Below, in pieces: positions 60,994 through 64,000 of a stretch of 64,000 nt of DNA. Each line of letters starts with the position of its first letter. Position 1 is the stretch's first letter. This DNA comes from Gordonia sp. SL306 (GTDB taxonomy: Bacteria > Actinomycetota > Actinomycetes > Mycobacteriales > Mycobacteriaceae). The position numbers and the translations under genes were made by a program. The stretch lies in assembly GCF_026625785.1 (NCBI RefSeq), contig NZ_CP113063.1, forward strand, positions 5,146,001 through 5,210,000. The letters run 5' to 3'. Below the pieces are notes generated by a model. The model did not search any database and was not told the origin of the DNA. It was given only the letters and a program-made list of their open reading frames with translations.

Positions 60994-61682
60994 TGGACGT
61001 CGGCCTCGGTCTCCCCGAGCGGATCGGGCCCGACACAGAACGCAAACAGATCCTCCAGCGGCGAATCCGCTGGTTCGTGGCAGCCACCATCACCTACAAC
61101 GTCATCGAGGCCGCGATCGCATTGGCCGAAGGCGCACGGGTCTCCTCGACTGCGTTGATCGGATTCGGCCTCGACTCGGTCATCGAGGTGTCGTCGGCGG
61201 CAGCGGTGGCGTGGCAGTTCTCCGGACGCGATCCCGAGGCCCGCGAGAAGACGGCCCTGCGGATCATCGCGTTCTCCTTCTTCGGCCTGGCGGTTTACGT
61301 CTCCGCGGAATCCGCGCGCACACTGCTCGGCTGGGGTGCAGAAGCGCGGCATTCGACCATCGGAATCGGCTTGGCCGCAGCAAGTCTGGCAATCATGCCG
61401 ATCCTTTCGTGGTTGCAGCGACGCGCCGGCGGTGAACTCGGTTCCAGGTCCGCGGTTGCCGATTCCAAGCAGACGCTCCTGTGCACCTACCTCTCGGCGG
61501 TTCTACTCGCCGGACTCGTCGTCAACACCCTCTGGGGCTGGTCGTGGGCCGACCCCGTCGCCGCACTCGTCATCGCCGTCATCGCCACCCGCGAGGGAAT
61601 CAACGCATGGCGCGGCCAACTCTGCTGCGCTACCGGACACCCCGGTGACGACTCCGAGTGCGACTGTTGCACGAGTGAGTGA
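60993..61682 (+). CDS. Cation transporter (CDF-like), metal efflux
   Basis: 229 residues from ATG 60993, overlapping the regulator stop. Six membrane helices: RIRWFVAATITYNVIEAAIA, SSTALIGFGLDSVIEVSSAA (with Asp in the FGLDSVIE core), FSFFGLAVYVSAESARTLLG, and later SKQTLLCTYLSAVLLAGLVV and WADPVAALVIAVIATREGIN with an Asp. The cytoplasmic tail found in larger CDF proteins is replaced by a short Cys-rich end (LCCATGHPGD, CDCCTSE). Probably exports Cd, Zn or similar thiophilic metals. Confidence 0.9.
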   Translation: MDVGLGLPERIGPDTERKQILQRRIRWFVAATITYNVIEAAIALAEGARVSSTALIGFGLDSVIEVSSAAAVAWQFSGRDPEAREKTALRIIAFSFFGLAVYVSAESARTLLGWGAEARHSTIGIGLAAASLAIMPILSWLQRRAGGELGSRSAVADSKQTLLCTYLSAVLLAGLVVNTLWGWSWADPVAALVIAVIATREGINAWRGQLCCATGHPGDDSECDCCTSE

Positions 61683-61732
61683 CAGCACTTGACGAACTTC
61701 TCCCTAATGCAGGCATTTTCGGATCCATCGAC

Positions 61733-62248
61733 TCAGATCTCGAACACCGACCAGCAGATGCCGTTCCGCAATCGCTGGTCGTCGAATACCAGCTCACGGA
61801 TCGCGTCCGGGAGTTGCTCACGCTGCCACCGACACTCGAGACGTCCCGCGGCCTCACCTCGACCTTCCGGCGCTGCCGCACGCACTGCCTTGATCGCGTA
61901 GGCGGCCGCACCCAGGTCGTGGGCGGCGACATGGGCCACCGCCCCGGCCTGCCCGGCGGCATACGCCGCGTGACGAGGTGCTCCACGCAAATCCCGCGCC
62001 GCTCCCATCGCGTGTCCACCCGCTGCGCGAGCATCCATCATCTTGACCTCGCCACGGACCCATGCGCGCGCGTGTTCGATGGCCTCACGTGGACGCGGAT
62101 CGTCGGGACGCGCCTGCTCGAAGAGGCCGAGGACGTGCTCGGCACACGCCGCTGCCCACAGCGCCAGGAGTTGATGATCGGCATCGGTGAGAGTTCCGCC
62201 GCGCCGGATGGTGATGAAACGAGGATCGCGCTCCTTGGGGAGAATCAC
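61733..62248 (-). CDS. Putative immunity-protein-like (Imm5-type) helical protein
   Basis: 171 residues from GTG 62248. After ILPKERDPRFITIRRGGTLT the sequence is DADHQLLALWAAACAEHVLG, LFEQARPDDPRPREAIEHAR and AWVRGEVKMMDARAAGGHAM, then Ala/His-rich helices (AAHDLGAAAYAIKAVRAAAP). From memory this is the pattern of the small 'putative immunity protein' (Imm5-like) family in actinobacteria. No toxin gene adjoins it. Downstream of the flavin monooxygenase by 65 bp on the same strand. Confidence 0.75.
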   Translation of the reverse strand: MILPKERDPRFITIRRGGTLTDADHQLLALWAAACAEHVLGLFEQARPDDPRPREAIEHARAWVRGEVKMMDARAAGGHAMGAARDLRGAPRHAAYAAGQAGAVAHVAAHDLGAAAYAIKAVRAAAPEGRGEAAGRLECRWQREQLPDAIRELVFDDQRLRNGICWSVFEI

Positions 62249-62313
62249 GTTGATATCGTCCCAGACCGTCGCCCCCGCGCGTCTGCTGTGATTCAAAGAT
62301 TGCGCCCAGCGGA

Positions 62314-63450
62314 TCAGCTGCGCGCCTCCTCGACGCTTCCCGACAGAAAGTCGACGAGCCCGTGGGGCGCGCTCTTGCCGAGGCAGAGGTCCAGGATCTC
62401 CCATGCGTCCACGGCGGTGGCCGCGCTGCGGTGGAACATCGCGGTCTCGTACGCCGTGAGTGCCGCGTCGATGTCGTCGGGGTACGCGGCAATCGCATTG
62501 CCGAGCTCAGCACCATCGAACATCGCCAGGTTCGCGCCGTCGCCGGACGGCGGCATCAGGTGTGCGGCATCCCCGAGCAAGGTCACCCCGGGCACCCGAT
62601 CCCATCGATGGTCGTTCGGGAGCGCGTAGATCATGCGTGGCACCGGCGCAGTCTCACCGTCGGTGATCAGAGCGGTGAGTTCCGGTGCCCATCCGTCGAA
62701 TTCGGCTGCGATGCGAGCAGCCGCACCCGAGTCGGAGAAGTCGATGTCGGCGATCCACTCGGCCGTTCGGTTCAGCTGGACATACGTGTGCAGGACACTC
62801 CCCGCCTCACGATGCGCGGTTATACCGGTCCCCGGGGTGAGCGCATACATCGCGCCTCCCCCGACAGCGTCGGCCGTTGCCGCATGGCGTTCGTCGGCGT
62901 CGTACAGGTATGTCTCGATGAAGGTCGTACCCACGTATTCGGGCGTCGCGCCGGACAGTAACGGCCGGACCTTCGACCAGGCCCCGTCGGCGCCGACGAG
63001 GAGCTCCGTGACCACTGTCGTCCCGTCGGCGAAGGTCAGCTCGTGGCGCCCATCGCCCACTACGGAGACGCCTGCGAGCTTCTTTCCCCACTGGACCGTA
63101 TGCGCAGGCAACGAGTCGAGCAAGATCTGACGAAGGTCTCCACGGAGTACCTCGGGACGCCCCGTTCCGTCGTCGGCAGGGTCGTCGAGCAGGATCTCTC
63201 CCGTCTCATCGAGCATGCGGGTGGCGTCGCCGCCTACGTGGATGATCGCGCGGAACTCCTCGGTGAGTCCGGCCGCCTCGAGCGCGCGCTGCCCATCGTC
63301 TTCATGGATATCGAGTTGACCGCCCTGCGTTCGCGCCTCGGCCGAAGGATCCGCCTCGTAGATCGTTGCGGGGATGCCGTGGACGTGCAGGACGCGGGCG
63401 AGGGTGAGGCCCCCGAGGCCCGCACCGATGATCGTGACTGGTGTCTTCAT
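62314..63450 (-). CDS. FAD-dependent monooxygenase, TetX-like
   Basis: 378 residues from ATG 63450 (AAAGGAGAATTCCC upstream). VTIIGAGLGGLTLARVLHVH (GxGxxG), QLDIHEDDGQRALEAAGL, ELLVGADGAWSKVRPLLSG (DG motif) and GVTLLGDAAHLMPPSGDGAN (GD motif). The QLDIHEDDGQRAL stretch and length are as in TetX-type tetracycline monooxygenases and similar proteins of soil actinobacteria, most of which are not proven drug-inactivating. Divergent from the TetR gene at 63537 with palindromic sites between, a typical drug-response pair. Confidence 0.93.
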   Translation of the reverse strand: MKTPVTIIGAGLGGLTLARVLHVHGIPATIYEADPSAEARTQGGQLDIHEDDGQRALEAAGLTEEFRAIIHVGGDATRMLDETGEILLDDPADDGTGRPEVLRGDLRQILLDSLPAHTVQWGKKLAGVSVVGDGRHELTFADGTTVVTELLVGADGAWSKVRPLLSGATPEYVGTTFIETYLYDADERHAATADAVGGGAMYALTPGTGITAHREAGSVLHTYVQLNRTAEWIADIDFSDSGAAARIAAEFDGWAPELTALITDGETAPVPRMIYALPNDHRWDRVPGVTLLGDAAHLMPPSGDGANLAMFDGAELGNAIAAYPDDIDAALTAYETAMFHRSAATAVDAWEILDLCLGKSAPHGLVDFLSGSVEEARS

Positions 63451-63474
63451 GGGAATTCTCCTTTCAAACATGCG

Positions 63475-63517
63475 TTGGAACGCCGTTCCATATCTCCATC
63501 TTGGAACACCGTTCCAA
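63475..63517. promoter_or_regulatory. Two TetR operator palindromes
   Basis: TTGGAACGCCGTTCCA (63475-63490) and TTGGAACACCGTTCCAA (63501-63517): GGAAC/GTTCC arms around C(G/A)CC. They fill the gap between the monooxygenase and the TetR gene and surely bind that regulator. Confidence 0.9.
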
Positions 63518-63536
63518 CTATGTCAAGATAATCGCC

Positions 63537-64000
63537 ATGGCCACCAAGACGCAGCGGAACGAACGACGCTCAGATGCTCTGTCGAAGGAGCGGATCGTCG
63601 AGGCCGCGATCGAGATCCTCGACACCGACGGCGAGAGTGCATTGACGTTCCGTGCGCTCACCGCCCGCCTGGCCACCGGTAGTGGTGCGATCTACCACCA
63701 CGTCGCGAACAAGAACGACCTGCTCGTAGCCGCTACCGACGACGTCATCGCCCGGGCGGTGACCGACGTGGCCGAGGAGACGGACCCGCGCGAGGCGATC
63801 CGCGGTATCGCCTCCGGGGTCTTCGACGCAATCGATGCCCACCCGTGGGTGGGAACCCAACTCTCCCGCGAGCCCTGGCAGTCCGCGATCATGCAGATCT
63901 TCGAGGGCATCGGACAACAGCTACAGGCTCTCGGCGTTCCCGAACGGGCACAGTTCAATTCGGCGTCCGCGCTCGTGAGCTACATCCTCGGTCTCGCAGC
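63537..64000 (+). CDS. TetR-family regulator, cut by window edge
   Basis: About 154 codons are visible from ATG 63537. HTH: SKERIVEAAIEILDTDGESA, LTFRALTARLATGSGAIYHH and VANKNDLLVAATDDVIARAV. The C-terminal part (VFDAIDAHPWVGTQLSREPW) belongs to the TetR_C type found in MarR/TetR drug regulators. Divergent from the TetX-like gene and preceded by two operators. The 3' end is outside the window. Confidence 0.93.
   Translation, partial: MATKTQRNERRSDALSKERIVEAAIEILDTDGESALTFRALTARLATGSGAIYHHVANKNDLLVAATDDVIARAVTDVAEETDPREAIRGIASGVFDAIDAHPWVGTQLSREPWQSAIMQIFEGIGQQLQALGVPERAQFNSASALVSYILGLA

Noticed and set aside
61679-62629. 316-codon plus-strand frame
   Set aside because: Antisense shadow of the Imm5-like gene and of the TetX-like gene.

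Overview
The window is high-GC DNA with many GTG/TTG starts. Its gene content suggests a mycolic-acid-containing actinobacterium, most like Gordonia or Rhodococcus: a mycothiol-type arsenate reductase, an ACR3/ArsI arsenic cluster, an LGFP-type lipoprotein, an antigen-85-like esterase, a CIRCE element before an Hsp20 gene, and several actinobacterial DUF families. The genus is an inference from gene content only. I saw no rRNA, tRNA or CRISPR array.

Region 1 (1-18.6 kb) is ordinary chromosome: an ammonium transporter whose first twin-His position is Glu, hexose-6-phosphate mutarotase, YihY, a TetR gene divergent from a ferritin-like protein, a LysM protein, carotenoid oxygenase, crotonase, an MFS exporter, a methyltransferase with a 12-codon tandem duplication, secreted proteins (ASST, NlpC/P60-like, SGNH), and a broken DJ-1/PfpI gene.

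Region 2 (18-25 kb) is a genome graveyard. Two copies of one gene and its leader (18.0 and 24.1 kb), the second frameshifted, bracket remnants of an amidase, a flavin monooxygenase, two IS3-type transposases and a phytase-like protein with an in-frame stop. Intact DUF5994 and GNAT genes lie among them.

Region 3 (25-38 kb) starts with a CPBP protease operon divergent from a TetR gene. A stress cluster follows: a DUF6766-like membrane protein, a shattered Vms1/baeRF gene, an SDR, hemerythrin, CinA, a DUF3263-like gene and CIRCE-Hsp20. Then come MmyB and aldehyde dehydrogenase relics and a TetR-crotonase-DUF4442 operon.

Region 4 (38.3-44.6 kb) is the most unusual part. Three same-strand units, each with one gene, are separated by a shared junction sequence. 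Every unit begins with the same 25 bp, and units 1 and 3 end with an identical 25 bp. This looks like a gene-cassette array with no visible integrase and no canonical attC site. Unit 1 carries a HAD phosphatase, unit 2 a 627-residue protein I do not recognise, and unit 3 a split membrane protein. MazEF and VapBC modules follow directly. A conserved motif lies 50-60 nt downstream of each toxin gene, including a decayed VapC at 50.2 kb.

Region 5 (44.6-64 kb) holds secreted hydrolases with a TetR gene, an LGFP-like lipoprotein, the degraded second VapBC, an arsenic cluster (arsR, ArsI/CadI, arsC, acr3, arsR), and a run of regulator/enzyme pairs (TetR-SDR, CGNR-epoxide hydrolase, ArsR-CDF transporter, TetR-flavin monooxygenase). 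Most of the divergent pairs have visible palindromic operators between them.
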